Assembly (NCBI RefSeq): GCF_030285365.1
Contig: NZ_JASVDS010000008.1
Location: 1-64,000, forward strand
DNA length: 64,000 nucleotides
From: Roseateles subflavus
GTDB taxonomy: Bacteria > Pseudomonadota > Gammaproteobacteria > Burkholderiales > Burkholderiaceae_C
Direction: 5' to 3'
In this document: piece by piece, positions 1-8,542 of the stretch
Numbering within the stretch: the first letter of the stretch is position 1
How the letters are laid out: every line of letters starts with the position of its first letter
Translations under genes and position numbers: made by a program
Notes under the pieces: model-generated
Databases searched by the model: none
What the model was told of the DNA's origin: nothing
Seen by the model: the letters and a program-made list of their open reading frames with translations, nothing else

Positions 1-1371
1 CAGGTCGGGAATCCAGTTCGCCGTGTTCATGTCGTGGGTGCGGCGGCGGTCGTCGCCGGTGTTCTTGCGCAGCTCGAGGAACTCCTCGATGTCCAGGTGC
101 CAGGACTCCAGGTAGGCGCAGACGGCGCCCTTGCGCTTGCCACCCTGGTTCACGGCCACCGCCGTGTCGTTGACCACCTTCAGGAAAGGCACGACGCCTT
201 GCGACTTGCCGTTGGTACCCTTGATGTGCGAGCCCAGCGCGCGCACGGGGGTCCAGTCATTGCCCAGGCCGCCGGCGAACTTGGACAGCAGCGCGTTCTC
301 CTTGAGGGCCTCGTAGATGCCATCGAGGTCGTCGGCGACGGTCGTCAGGTAGCAGCTGGAGAGCTGCGAGCGGCGGGTGCCGGCATTGAACAGCGTCGGC
401 GTGGAGCTCATGAAGTCGAAGCTCGACAGCACTTCATAGAACTCGATGGCGCGGGCTTCGCGGTCGATCTCGTTCAGCGCCAGGCCCATGGCCACGCGCA
501 TGAAGAAGGCCTGAGGCATCTCGATGCGCTTGCCTTCGGTGTGCAGGAAGTAGCGGTCGAACAGGGTCTGCAGGCCCAGGTAGTCGAACTGGAAGTCGCG
601 CTCGGCCTTCAGGGCGGCGCCCAGCCTGGCCAGGTCGTACTGGCCCAGCTTCTCATCCAGCAGCTCGGCCTGGATGCCCTTCTTGATGAATTGCGGGAAG
701 TAGTCGGCGTAGCGCGTGTGCATCTCGGCCTGGGTCACCTCCTCGCCGAGGATCTCCTTGCGGATCGTGTGCATCAGCAGGCGGGCGGTGGCCTGGCTGT
801 AGCCCGGGTCCTTCTCGATCAGCGTGCGGGCGGCCAGGATGGAGGCCTTGTAGACCTCGTCGATGGACACGCCGTCGTACAGATTGCGCTTGGTCTCGGC
901 CAGGATGGGCTCGTGCTTGACGTCGGCGCCGAGGTCCTCACAGGCTGAGGAGATCAAGCGCTTCAGCTCGCCCAGGTCCAGCGGTCGGTGCTCGCCGCCG
1001 TCCACCACCATCAGCTGGCTCGGAGCCTCAGAGCTTGCGGCCGAACGGGCAGCACGCTCCTGAGCGTGCTGCTCGCGGTACACGATGTAGCCGCGCGCCA
1101 GCTCGTGTTCGCCCATGCGCATGAGCTGCAGCTCCACCTGGTCTTGGATGTCCTCGATGTGGAAGTTGCCCCGGCTCTCGTCGCGCAACAGCGCCATCGT
1201 CACGAGCTCGGTAGCGCTCTGCGCCACGTCGAACATGCGCTGGCCACCGACGCCCTTGTAGACATCCAGCCAAGCCTTCTTGATCGCGGTGAGGATCTTC
1301 TCGGGGTTGAAGACGACGACGGTGCCGTCGCGCTTGATGACGCCGCGTGCAGCGGCCAGGTCAGCGTTCAT
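1..1371 (-). CDS. nrdA: Ribonucleoside-diphosphate reductase, class Ia alpha subunit (N-terminal part)
   Basis: Large subunit of aerobic ribonucleotide reductase, which reduces ribonucleoside diphosphates to deoxyribonucleotides in the cytoplasm. Reading leftward from the ATG at 1371 gives an uninterrupted frame that leaves the window. It starts MNADLAAARGVIKRDGT, an ATP-cone domain, and later shows STPTLFNAGTRRSQLSSC, whose Cys is the conserved redox cysteine. It ends at the edge with RTHDMNTANWIPDL. About 457 codons are visible; the family is usually 750-950 residues. The start at 1371 has AAGGA nine bases upstream; an in-frame ATG at 1413 is possible but lacks a ribosome binding site. This looks like a host core gene, not element cargo. 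Confidence 0.93.
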   Translation of the reverse strand, partial: MNADLAAARGVIKRDGTVVVFNPEKILTAIKKAWLDVYKGVGGQRMFDVAQSATELVTMALLRDESRGNFHIEDIQDQVELQLMRMGEHELARGYIVYREQHAQERAARSAASSEAPSQLMVVDGGEHRPLDLGELKRLISSACEDLGADVKHEPILAETKRNLYDGVSIDEVYKASILAARTLIEKDPGYSQATARLLMHTIRKEILGEEVTQAEMHTRYADYFPQFIKKGIQAELLDEKLGQYDLARLGAALKAERDFQFDYLGLQTLFDRYFLHTEGKRIEMPQAFFMRVAMGLALNEIDREARAIEFYEVLSSFDFMSSTPTLFNAGTRRSQLSSCYLTTVADDLDGIYEALKENALLSKFAGGLGNDWTPVRALGSHIKGTNGKSQGVVPFLKVVNDTAVAVNQGGKRKGAVCAYLESWHLDIEEFLELRKNTGDDRRRTHDMNTANWIPDL

Positions 1372-1577
1372 GATCAGGGTTCCTTCTTGAAGATGAGCCG
1401 ATCCATCGGTCATGGTTTCGGTCAGGTCATCGGCATGGGAGTTCACCTCCCCGTGGTGGATTGGCGCCCGATTCGCAAATGGCTGGGGCGATGTGCATGC
1501 TTCGCCGCCGCGCGGCCCCGTTGTTTTCTTTCGCGTACATAATATCACGCACATATAAATGGCAATGTTCTTGCAAA

Positions 1578-1593
1578 ATGCTATATATTGCTC
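1578..1593. promoter_or_regulatory. Candidate NrdR box upstream of nrdA
   Basis: The core CTATATATTG at 1581-1590 fits the NrdR-box core CWATATATWG exactly; 11 of 16 bases of the longer consensus fit. A weaker partner (9 of 16) lies at 1537-1552, 41 bp away centre to centre, about four helical turns. NrdR represses ribonucleotide reductase genes, and nrdA starts about 200 bp away on the minus strand. The same AT-rich stretch (about 1530-1620) must also hold the promoter of hipBA, so the palindrome could instead be a HipB operator. Confidence 0.4.
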
Positions 1594-1669
1594 ATAACAT
1601 GCACTTGAAAGCTTTTTATTGACTCTTGCTGAAGCCGAACACACAATCCTTCCTAGAAGGCCTTGCACG

Positions 1670-2068
1670 ATGCATGCCATGAACGACCAAAGAGACCCCA
1701 AGGCCGCGGCGAATGCGACCGCCCGCACAAGCTCGACCAACCCTGAGGTCAGCGCCAGCTTGTCCGCACTTGGCGAGCGACTCCGTCGCGCGCGCATTGC
1801 ACGCGACGTGACCCTGGCTGAGATGGCGCAGCGCATGGGCGTCCAGCCGAGCACGCTCTCCCGCCTCGAACGCGGCGCGCCTGGCGCTGGCATCGAGGTC
1901 ATGGCTCTGGCCCTGTGGCACATGGGCCTGCTGAGCCACCTGAACGACGTGGCCGCAGCTCACCTGGACGCCGAAGGTCAACGCCTGGCCGAACTGCGGC
2001 AGCCGTCCCGCGCTCGCGGCCGCCGGCAGCTGAAAAGTGCCGGCTGGGATGGCCTGGACAAGCTCTAA
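1670..2068 (+). CDS. hipB: HipB-like XRE-family antitoxin
   Basis: A 132-residue protein with a Cro/C1-type helix-turn-helix at about residues 40-95 (LRRARIARDVTLAEMAQRMG, then PSTLSRLERGAPG). The N-terminal 35 residues are polar. It lies 15 bases before hipA on the same strand, the usual antitoxin-first order. HipB proteins bind and inhibit HipA and repress the operon. The start at 1670 has AAGG nine bases upstream; an in-frame ATG at 1679 is also possible. The basic C-terminal tail (SRARGRRQLK) may contact DNA or the toxin. Confidence 0.85.
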   Translation: MHAMNDQRDPKAAANATARTSSTNPEVSASLSALGERLRRARIARDVTLAEMAQRMGVQPSTLSRLERGAPGAGIEVMALALWHMGLLSHLNDVAAAHLDAEGQRLAELRQPSRARGRRQLKSAGWDGLDKL

Positions 2069-2083
2069 CGAGGAACAGAATCG

Positions 2084-3514
2084 ATGGCCACACGCGCTCC
2101 CTCCAAGACCCAGCAGGTCATCGTTGGCATGGCCACCGAGCATGGCGTGGTGGCCGTGGGCATCCTGCAGGTCGATCGCTCGATGACGGGCGATCGCGAC
2201 ACCTCATTGGGCCGCTTCAAGTACGCGCCGAGCTACCTGAAACGACCGGATGCCGTTGCCCTAGATCCGATCAAGCTTCCGCTCACCGATGGTGAGTTCC
2301 GCTTCGCCAGCATGGGCGGCCTACCCTCCGCCATCCGAGACTCCGCTCCAGACAACTGGGGGCGGCTACTGATTCGTCGCTACTTCTATGCTCGGGAGAT
2401 CGAGGGCCCGCTTCACGAAGTGGACTACCTGCTGGCAGCACCCCGTGACCGGAGCGGCAATCTGCACTTTGCGACCGGCTTCAAATCGGATGGCACACCC
2501 GACTGGGACCGGCATGCCATCGAGCCGGAAGCACTGCCCGAGGCCGAAGCGCTCGCCCAGCATGTCCGGACGGTGTTGAAGGATCCAGTCGGCCAGTTCG
2601 GCAAGGCCTACCCGAAGGAGCTCGACGCACTGCTAACCGCCAGCGGCGGTGCGCGCCCGAAGGTCAACCTGGTGGCCCGCAACGGCACCTACCTCATCAA
2701 GATGGGCGCGCCTGGCCAGGACACGACGTCGAATGCACGCCTCGAAGACGCTAGCATTCGCATGGCCAAGCAGGTCGGAATCAACGTCGCCAGCGTGGGA
2801 GCCCGGCCCAATGGCGCCGAGCCCGATTTGCTGTCCGTCAGGCGCTTCGACCGCGACGGCACGCGCAAGCTGCAGATGGTCAGCGCAATGACGGTGCTGG
2901 GCGCCGACGACGACGCATACAAGCGCACCAACTGGTCATACCCGCTGCTGGCCCAGGAACTCGACCGCTGGTCCAGCGAACCAGCCAAGGACAAGGAGCA
3001 ACTGTTCCGTTGTATGGTGCTGCGCGCCATGCTTTCCGATGGTGACGACCACCCGCGCAACTACGCGCTCATCAGAGACCCCAACAGCGCATCCAACCAG
3101 GGCCGCGGCGGCAGTACGCTGGGCCAGTGGCGCCTCTCTCCCATGTACGACTGCGTCGTCGGCCGCGGCGAAGGCCGCAAAGAGTCCGCCCTGGCCATGA
3201 ACATCGGTCGGATGGGACGCGAGATCAGCGAGGCAAACATCCTTAGCCAGTGCAGAGCGTTCGGGCTGAGCACTGACCAGGCCGCGGCCATCATGGCCGA
3301 GATCCAGCAAGCGGTGCTCACACAGTTCCCCAGGGTGCTGCAGGAGTGCGGGGTCTCCGAGGTCGACGCACAGCTGAGCCTGCGTGCCGTGGCGCCGCTC
3401 AACGAGCGGGCCCAGGAGAGCTTCGTGCAGCGCCTGGTTGCCCGCATGGAACAGCGGCAGCAGGAAGCGACCGACGCACAGGGCGACCAGACACAGAATG
3501 CTCCGCGGGGCTGA
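2084..3514 (+). CDS. hipA: HipA-like serine/threonine kinase toxin
   Basis: A 476-residue HipA-family protein. The N-terminal subdomain has FASMGGLPSAIRDSAPDNWG, the HipA substrate-loop region. The kinase core shows KVNLVARNGTYLIKMG (nucleotide-lysine strand), LSDGDDHPRNYALI (catalytic loop) and LSPMYDCVVG (metal-binding DFG-like motif). In E. coli, HipA phosphorylates glutamyl-tRNA synthetase, which stalls translation and raises (p)ppGpp; the target here is unknown. Start ATG at 2084 has GAGGAAC eight bases upstream. The C-terminus is longer than in E. coli HipA (440 residues), with a Gln/Asp-rich tail. It forms an operon with hipB and the two genes after it. Confidence 0.88.
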   Translation: MATRAPSKTQQVIVGMATEHGVVAVGILQVDRSMTGDRDTSLGRFKYAPSYLKRPDAVALDPIKLPLTDGEFRFASMGGLPSAIRDSAPDNWGRLLIRRYFYAREIEGPLHEVDYLLAAPRDRSGNLHFATGFKSDGTPDWDRHAIEPEALPEAEALAQHVRTVLKDPVGQFGKAYPKELDALLTASGGARPKVNLVARNGTYLIKMGAPGQDTTSNARLEDASIRMAKQVGINVASVGARPNGAEPDLLSVRRFDRDGTRKLQMVSAMTVLGADDDAYKRTNWSYPLLAQELDRWSSEPAKDKEQLFRCMVLRAMLSDGDDHPRNYALIRDPNSASNQGRGGSTLGQWRLSPMYDCVVGRGEGRKESALAMNIGRMGREISEANILSQCRAFGLSTDQAAAIMAEIQQAVLTQFPRVLQECGVSEVDAQLSLRAVAPLNERAQESFVQRLVARMEQRQQEATDAQGDQTQNAPRG

Positions 3515-3534
3515 AACTCAACAAGGATCACTCC

Positions 3535-4539
3535 ATGACGACTCTGCTCGATCAAGACCTGGCGCCTCACCAAGCCACCGCAAGGGCGACACGCCCACAA
3601 AGCCAAGGGCGCCAATCAAGCTGGCACGATGTTCGGTCGGTCGATGTCTACAGCCGGCACAACCAGCCCGTCGCCGTCGTGGTGTGGCGTGGAGATTCGT
3701 CCGAGCCCTTCATGGCACTGAAGCGCAACGATGATGGCCGCCTCATCCACGTGAGTCCCGATGACCTCCCGACGCACGACAAGCTCGAAAGCTACGCAAG
3801 CCCGCATGTTGTGCTGACCACCCACAGTCAGGAGGTCGTGCGAAATTTCAGCCTCTATCGAGAGCATGAAGAGGTTCCCTTCCTCCACGTTGAAGGGCCT
3901 GCACATCCCGTACACCAGCACCTGTTCAACAAGCGAAGCAGCGGCATTTTCGCCAACGACTTCCGCGATCGCGACGGGCTGCCGGTTGGCGACACCTTTG
4001 GCGCCTCACTTCGGGCCTTCGTGCACGGCCGTGATGCTCGGGATTGGCCTCTTGCGCGGACTGCTCAATGGATCGCCACTTACTCGAGCGACGAGATGGC
4101 GAATCTGATGGGCCGCCCGCCGTTGGACGACGACGCATTCGATGCCTACGTCGCCAGCGAGCAGTACCAGCTGATCGAACGCGTTGCCGTGATGGAAGCC
4201 TTCCTGCTTCGAGCAGCGCGCCGCCTGCATGCCCTGGACGCCGAGCAGTCAGCCTCGATCAACGCCGACGCGGCGCTGCCCGACGTCAAGCAGAAGGCGT
4301 GGGCCTTCCTGTACGACCAGTTCGGCACCTCGACAGCAGATCTCCGCAAGTTCTTCAGCGAGACGGCCGACTTCCGCGACCAGTCTCCTCAAGAACGAGA
4401 GCGCCTGGCCGCCGTCGCTATCGCGCTGGTGGACAGCGCGCGAGATGTGACCAAGATCGAGCAGGCCGAACAGCTCAGCACCATACACACGTCGTTTGAT
4501 GAAGACGAGGACATCATCGAAGATCGCCCCCAGGGCTGA
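3535..4539 (+). CDS. Unknown protein in the hipBA operon
   Basis: A 334-residue soluble protein that I do not recognise. The start is ATG 3535 with AAGGATC upstream; the longer open frame from 3346 overlaps hipA and is not needed. It shows no signal peptide and no membrane segment. The middle part is helical and rich in aromatic and acidic residues (VDVYSRHNQPVAVVVWRGDS, and ASLRAFVHGRDARDWPLART). The C-terminus is very acidic (SFDEDEDIIEDRPQG). It lies 20 bases after hipA and 10 before the HD-domain gene, so it is probably co-transcribed with them. Confidence 0.75.
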   Translation: MTTLLDQDLAPHQATARATRPQSQGRQSSWHDVRSVDVYSRHNQPVAVVVWRGDSSEPFMALKRNDDGRLIHVSPDDLPTHDKLESYASPHVVLTTHSQEVVRNFSLYREHEEVPFLHVEGPAHPVHQHLFNKRSSGIFANDFRDRDGLPVGDTFGASLRAFVHGRDARDWPLARTAQWIATYSSDEMANLMGRPPLDDDAFDAYVASEQYQLIERVAVMEAFLLRAARRLHALDAEQSASINADAALPDVKQKAWAFLYDQFGTSTADLRKFFSETADFRDQSPQERERLAAVAIALVDSARDVTKIEQAEQLSTIHTSFDEDEDIIEDRPQG

Positions 4540-4549
4540 GTCCTGGACA

Positions 4550-5017
4550 ATGGCCATGAGCGACCACAACCACCCCATGAAGATCCTCGACGCCTACCGC
4601 CTCGCAGCGCAGCTGCACTCTGGTCAGCTGGACAAGGCTGGGCGGCCCTACATCGAGCACCTGTCCCGCGTCTTCCTGCGCGTCATGCACGCCGGCGGCG
4701 ATCGCGACCAGCAGATCGCTGCACTCTTGCACGACACCATCGAGGATGGCAAGGCCAGCGCAGAATCACTGGCGGCCGCGGGCGTGCCTAAGGGGGCGAT
4801 CGTGCTCACCCAGGTTCTGACGCGTCCTGCCGGCCAGGACTACATGGCATACCTTCGCGAGGTGCTGAAGGAGCCGAGGGCCGTCCCGGTGAAGTTGGCG
4901 GACCTCGACGACAACAGCGACCCGGACAGGCTCGCCTTACTGGATGCCGGCGACGCGGCCCGCCTGGCTAAGAAGTACCAGCGCGCCATCCAATTCCTAA
5001 ATTCGGGCAGCGCCTGA
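4550..5017 (+). CDS. Small HD-domain phosphohydrolase, MESH1/SpoT-hydrolase-like
   Basis: A 155-residue stand-alone HD domain. It carries the RelA/SpoT-type hydrolase layout: H23 in QLHSGQLDKAGRPYIEH, the HD pair with the following acidic residues in LLHDTIED (H61, D62, E65, D66) and D118 in VKLADLDDN. These are the metal and substrate residues of single-domain (p)ppGpp hydrolases (small alarmone hydrolases, MESH1). No synthetase domain is present. Lying in one operon with HipA, whose action raises (p)ppGpp, it could counteract that alarm; this is inference. ATG 4550 is chosen over 4496, which overlaps the previous gene; ATG 4556 is also possible. Confidence 0.75.
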   Translation: MAMSDHNHPMKILDAYRLAAQLHSGQLDKAGRPYIEHLSRVFLRVMHAGGDRDQQIAALLHDTIEDGKASAESLAAAGVPKGAIVLTQVLTRPAGQDYMAYLREVLKEPRAVPVKLADLDDNSDPDRLALLDAGDAARLAKKYQRAIQFLNSGSA

Positions 5018-5114
5018 CCTCAAGTGGTTCGCCATGCCCATCCACCCGATCACTGTCCCGGCGCTCCGGGGAAGAGTCGACGGGCGACTCCCATACCGGC
5101 AACCACACTTCACC

Positions 5115-5396
5115 ATGCCAGACACCCTTCACACCCTCGGCCACTTCCGCTGCACGTCCTGCGGCCACATCGCTGTGGGCATTTCACGGCAGACCGCCGA
5201 GCAGTTGGTCGAGGAGGCCAATGCATTTGCAGCGGCCACCGGCGACAAGCGTCGGCACGAAACCAGCCGGTACCTCAGCTGCCAGGGTTGCAGCGCGCCA
5301 GCGGCCGCGTTTGTTGCGGCTGATCCTGCAGAAGCTGCAGCGACCGCCGAACTGGCGTACCTGGTTGTCCCAGACGGCGCTCAAGCAGCGGATTGA
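5115..5396 (+). CDS. Zinc-ribbon protein
   Basis: A 93-residue protein with two CxxC knuckles, FRCTSCGH near residue 12 and LSCQGCSA near residue 52, which probably bind one zinc ion. The segment between them is helical. ATG 5115 is chosen because the protein then begins just before the first knuckle; the frame is open back to ATG 5034, and neither start has a strong ribosome binding site. The 3' end overlaps the convergent peptidase gene by 16 bases. Function unknown. Confidence 0.55.
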   Translation: MPDTLHTLGHFRCTSCGHIAVGISRQTAEQLVEEANAFAAATGDKRRHETSRYLSCQGCSAPAAAFVAADPAEAAATAELAYLVVPDGAQAAD

Positions 5397-6433
5397 GCCG
5401 GCGGAGAAAGCTTGAGCCGCGGAAAGGCATCTGGGAACTTCACTCGAGCCAAGAACGGCTCCAGAGCGCCGGCGTCGAGACGGCGATGGGCCATAAGCTG
5501 GTTCGCTAGCTCCGTCAGCACGTCGATGTTCATCTCGAAGAACTCGGCCAGCAATGCTTCCTGATCACGCTGAAGTTGGCCGAGTGCGACCTTGTTCATC
5601 ATCAGCTGATCGGCACCTCGAGGTTCGCTGAAGAATACGCCCTTGACGCCATTCGCCAGGTAGACGCTGGCTGTCGCCATCCACATGCGATAGTCCGAAA
5701 CGCCTCCCAGGGTCTCGCAGCCCAGCAAAGCCTTCTCCGCCGCCATGCCGGCCAGAAGCATCAGCATTCGCCACTCAGCGAAGGATCGCCGCACCAGGAG
5801 GTTCTCGCCATCGACCAGCCCCGTCACAAAGCCCAGGGAGCCGGTGTCAAGGTCCTGCCCCATCACCATCTCGAATTCGGAAGGAAGCTCCTCCAACGCC
5901 GCGTGAACCATCGCGTGCCCGGCCTCGTGGACCGCGGTGGACCGGTCGTCTAGCGCCGATGGCCTCTGGCGCTGCATCAAGCTTGCAAGTCCATCTGCAC
6001 CACCGGCAAGGCGAGGGTGCAAAAGCAGGTCGCCTTGCCGAGAGGTCTGGGCGGCGTGGACCACAAAGCGCACCAGAACGAGGGCTACACCTGCAGCTGT
6101 AGCGGCAAGAGGTTCCGCTCGGGCCCACGCAATCACCGCATCTCCGAACTGGACCAGAGCCATGCAGGTCATCGCCAGAGCGGCAAATCCACGCGCGCAG
6201 GCACGGAAGAGCGCTTGGCCATCACCGATGATCGATCGCACGGAGAGCCTCAGCACGAGGACCATCACGCCGAGGTTCAACGTGTAGGTCAGGATCTTGC
6301 GCAACAGCGGCGATGCATCCGTGTTCGGCTCGATGGAGAGACCGAGCGGCACAACGGCAATGGCGACAGCAGCCCAGATCGACCAGGTGTTGTGGGAAAG
6401 CCATCTGGCGATGTGCTTGAGATACTTCATCAT
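5381..6433 (-). CDS. Membrane M41 (FtsH-like) metallopeptidase without AAA domain
   Basis: About 350 residues. Four hydrophobic stretches fill residues 18-130 (around 18-34, 48-64, 83-103, 108-126). A peptidase-like domain follows: AVHEAGHAMV (HEAGH at 169-173) is the zinc motif, LAGMAAEKALLG (about 227-238) matches the FtsH segment LGGRAAEE-, and D247 in GGVSDYRMWMATA aligns with the FtsH third zinc ligand. FtsH has two membrane helices and an AAA ATPase before this domain; here no Walker motif exists. It may cleave membrane or partly unfolded proteins without ATP, possibly in the transfer apparatus; this is inference. ATG 6433 follows AGAAG; ATG 6430 is equivalent. It is the last gene of the operon. 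Confidence 0.72.
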   Translation of the reverse strand: MMKYLKHIARWLSHNTWSIWAAVAIAVVPLGLSIEPNTDASPLLRKILTYTLNLGVMVLVLRLSVRSIIGDGQALFRACARGFAALAMTCMALVQFGDAVIAWARAEPLAATAAGVALVLVRFVVHAAQTSRQGDLLLHPRLAGGADGLASLMQRQRPSALDDRSTAVHEAGHAMVHAALEELPSEFEMVMGQDLDTGSLGFVTGLVDGENLLVRRSFAEWRMLMLLAGMAAEKALLGCETLGGVSDYRMWMATASVYLANGVKGVFFSEPRGADQLMMNKVALGQLQRDQEALLAEFFEMNIDVLTELANQLMAHRRLDAGALEPFLARVKFPDAFPRLKLSPPAQSAA

Positions 6434-6478
6434 GATTTTTCTTCTGGCACTGCTGTAGCACACAGCAAGGCCTCGATG

Positions 6479-6721
6479 TCATCTGTTCGAGGTCCAGGCC
6501 TGGTTCCAGCGCTCGACCTGGCGCTTCGTCTCCCGATAGGCCTCCGAGTCCAGCTGGCCGGCCAGGACCAGCGCCTCGAGTTCACGCTGCTTGCCGGCAA
6601 TGGCCTCTCGGAGCGCCTCCATCACTTGGCGCTGGGGCGGTTCGACCGGCGTTCGGCTGGCCTTTGAAATGGCATTGGCGGCAAGCAGCCGCGCGAGCAC
6701 AACCTGGTTGGTCGTCAGCAC
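6479..6721 (-). CDS. Small helical protein
   Basis: 80 residues, predicted to be mostly alpha-helical with a coiled-coil-like heptad region (REAIAGKQRELEALVLAGQL, then YRETKRQVERW). It starts with GTG overlapping the stop of the upstream gene (GTGCTGA), indicating translational coupling. The short charged pattern resembles small SHOCT-like or adaptor helices, but I do not recognise the family. Confidence 0.6.
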   Translation of the reverse strand: MLTTNQVVLARLLAANAISKASRTPVEPPQRQVMEALREAIAGKQRELEALVLAGQLDSEAYRETKRQVERWNQAWTSNR

Positions 6722-6972
6722 GAGATCTGATCCACAGCGCGCATCTCGTCGCGCGTGACGATGACGCTCTGGATGGTGCCCGCGACTGGGATGTCCAGAC
6801 AGCCGCTCCTCGACGCACGGAACACGCGGCCGGTCACGCGCATCTCATTCCACTCCTCGGGCTTCTTGCCGAGCCATTCCGCTGAATACAGGCGGAAATT
6901 CTCCGGCACAGGGGCCAGCTTCTTCAGCGCAGCGCGACCGAAGCTTGTCTCCGCAAACAGATCCGTTTCCAT
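6715..6972 (-). CDS. Unknown small protein
   Basis: 85 residues from ATG 6972, which has GAGAGGCAC well placed; the frame is open to 7002. It looks like a small beta-rich soluble domain (NEMRVTGRVFRASRSGCLDI, then GTIQSVIVTRDEM). No signal peptide or known motif. It overlaps the next gene by 7 bases. Function unknown. Confidence 0.6.
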   Translation of the reverse strand: METDLFAETSFGRAALKKLAPVPENFRLYSAEWLGKKPEEWNEMRVTGRVFRASRSGCLDIPVAGTIQSVIVTRDEMRAVDQISC

Positions 6973-7025
6973 GAAGTGCCTCTCATGTAGCCTTGGGTTC
7001 AATTGGATTCCTTGATTCAGCGGTG

Positions 7026-7451
7026 CTACTGCAGGCTGCGGCTCCTATGGAAGCCCGCGACGAACTCGAGCAGGTCCTCGACGTAGGTCGGGTTGCCATC
7101 GATCGATTGCGGAGCAACTGCGATCAGGTCGATGAGAGGGACGCGCAGCGGCCGCTGGCCCTCCATCACGCGTCCCTTGGCGATTTCTTCAACGCCATCA
7201 GGCATCGGCTGGAAATCGACGTAGGGCCTGCCGTCGACCATGACAGATCTGGCCAGCGCCGGCCCGTGAAAGGCAGCCCCACGGTAGTTGGAGCTCCACT
7301 TCTCACCCCACATGAAGAACCCGGACTCGCTGCGGATCTCGAAGCCTGCAAAGGCCGCGGGGCCGTCGCCAACGCGCGAGTCGAGCAACTGAAAGCCGGG
7401 ATCAGAGACGTAGACGAATTGGCAGGCACCGAGGGATAGAGAGGTCAGCAT
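7026..7451 (-). CDS. Unknown protein
   Basis: About 141 residues from ATG 7451; an in-frame TTG at 7460 is the alternative. The protein is soluble, with FVYVSDPGFQLLDSRVGDGP near the start and a Gly/aromatic-rich middle (FFMWGEKWSSNYRGAAFHGP). The C-terminus ends in a predicted helix. It lies inside the topoisomerase operon between two other unknown genes. No family recognised. Confidence 0.6.
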   Translation of the reverse strand: MLTSLSLGACQFVYVSDPGFQLLDSRVGDGPAAFAGFEIRSESGFFMWGEKWSSNYRGAAFHGPALARSVMVDGRPYVDFQPMPDGVEEIAKGRVMEGQRPLRVPLIDLIAVAPQSIDGNPTYVEDLLEFVAGFHRSRSLQ

Positions 7452-7550
7452 CAAGTTCAAGTTTCATGCCGAGCTGAACTGCTCGGTCGAAATCACTCTA
7501 CGGGGCGCAATTTCGGAAATCAACGATGACCGACGTCAAAGGCACCAAGG

Positions 7551-8537
7551 TCAGGTGCCTGCAACTGACGGGTGCGAGTCGGCGTCGAAGTCTGCTTCGT
7601 CATCCTCGTACGCATGATGGGTCGTCAGATGCGCTGCAGCTTGTACCCACGCAGCCCAGGCTTCCGGCGACACACTCTCCCGGTTATGGAGCTCGACGAA
7701 CTCAGCCAGCTTGGCCGCGAAAGGGTCTGCGTCGTCGAATGGCGTCAGCCTCGCTACGGTCGCCTTGGCCCGGGCCACCCAAGCCTCCCAGCTGCGCGGA
7801 ACGGCATACCGCTCCAGGTTGCCGGCCCAAGTTGACGATGCGACAGCCTCACCCACCAGCGTCGCCGGCGCGATACGACCCAGTGTCTCTGCGCCGCCGA
7901 CGACTCGAGCCGAGGCCTGGGCGCACTTCAGCAAGAGCTCAAGCCGGTCCCGCTCTTCCTCCAGCGGCTCCGTGGCATTGTGCTTGTCGAAGCTCTGCCG
8001 ATGAGGATCCCGATGGATGGCCGCGATCTGATCGTCCAGTTCCACGCTTCGGGCTCGCATGCCAGGCCAGTCCTCCGGTGCCGGCAGCGAAAGCCATTCG
8101 CACCAAGGGCGTGACAGTCCGCGACCCTGATGGAACCGGCCGACCTGCAGCAGCTCACCCGTCACGTCGAACAGCTCCAGCCGGAACAGGGAGAATGCAG
8201 GCTCCATCTCCGGCTCGACAGTCTCTTGGTACAACTCGATGACCTGGCGCTGAGCATCCTGCAAGGTGAGCTCCGGCAGGCGGCGCCAACCACCCGTCTC
8301 GGACGCGTAATAGGCGTAGCACGGGTGCTCGTCATAGGCATTGCGCGGCACAGTGCCGGTGGCCGAGAGGCGCCCGACAAACCTGGGGCCGGCCTCGCGA
8401 AGCTGTCGGTCCGCTTCTTCCACGGCTGCCTGGTCAACAGGTAGGCCCAGGGAGCTCAAGGCGAAAGCCAGATGCCGCTCAAGCGCAGCCTGCATTCGCA
8501 GGCTTGCCAGCTGCATTCGTTGCTGCGTGGTGTCCAT
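7551..8537 (-). CDS. Unknown protein in the topoisomerase operon
   Basis: A 328-residue soluble protein with no recognised motif. The N-terminal 45 residues form a helix (RMQLASLRMQAALERHLAFA). The middle holds an aromatic-rich part (YDEHPCYAYYASETGGWRRL), and the C-terminal half is helical with an acidic end (HHAYEDDEADFDADSHPS). ATG 8537 lies six bases from the end of the secreted-protein gene upstream, so the two are likely co-translated. Confidence 0.68.
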   Translation of the reverse strand: MDTTQQRMQLASLRMQAALERHLAFALSSLGLPVDQAAVEEADRQLREAGPRFVGRLSATGTVPRNAYDEHPCYAYYASETGGWRRLPELTLQDAQRQVIELYQETVEPEMEPAFSLFRLELFDVTGELLQVGRFHQGRGLSRPWCEWLSLPAPEDWPGMRARSVELDDQIAAIHRDPHRQSFDKHNATEPLEEERDRLELLLKCAQASARVVGGAETLGRIAPATLVGEAVASSTWAGNLERYAVPRSWEAWVARAKATVARLTPFDDADPFAAKLAEFVELHNRESVSPEAWAAWVQAAAHLTTHHAYEDDEADFDADSHPSVAGT

Positions 8538-8542
8538 ACGCG

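Noticed and set aside
34-948. Long plus-strand open frame of 304 codons, and the frame at 988-1542
   Set aside because: They are antisense shadows of nrdA, whose minus-strand frame reads with clear family motifs.
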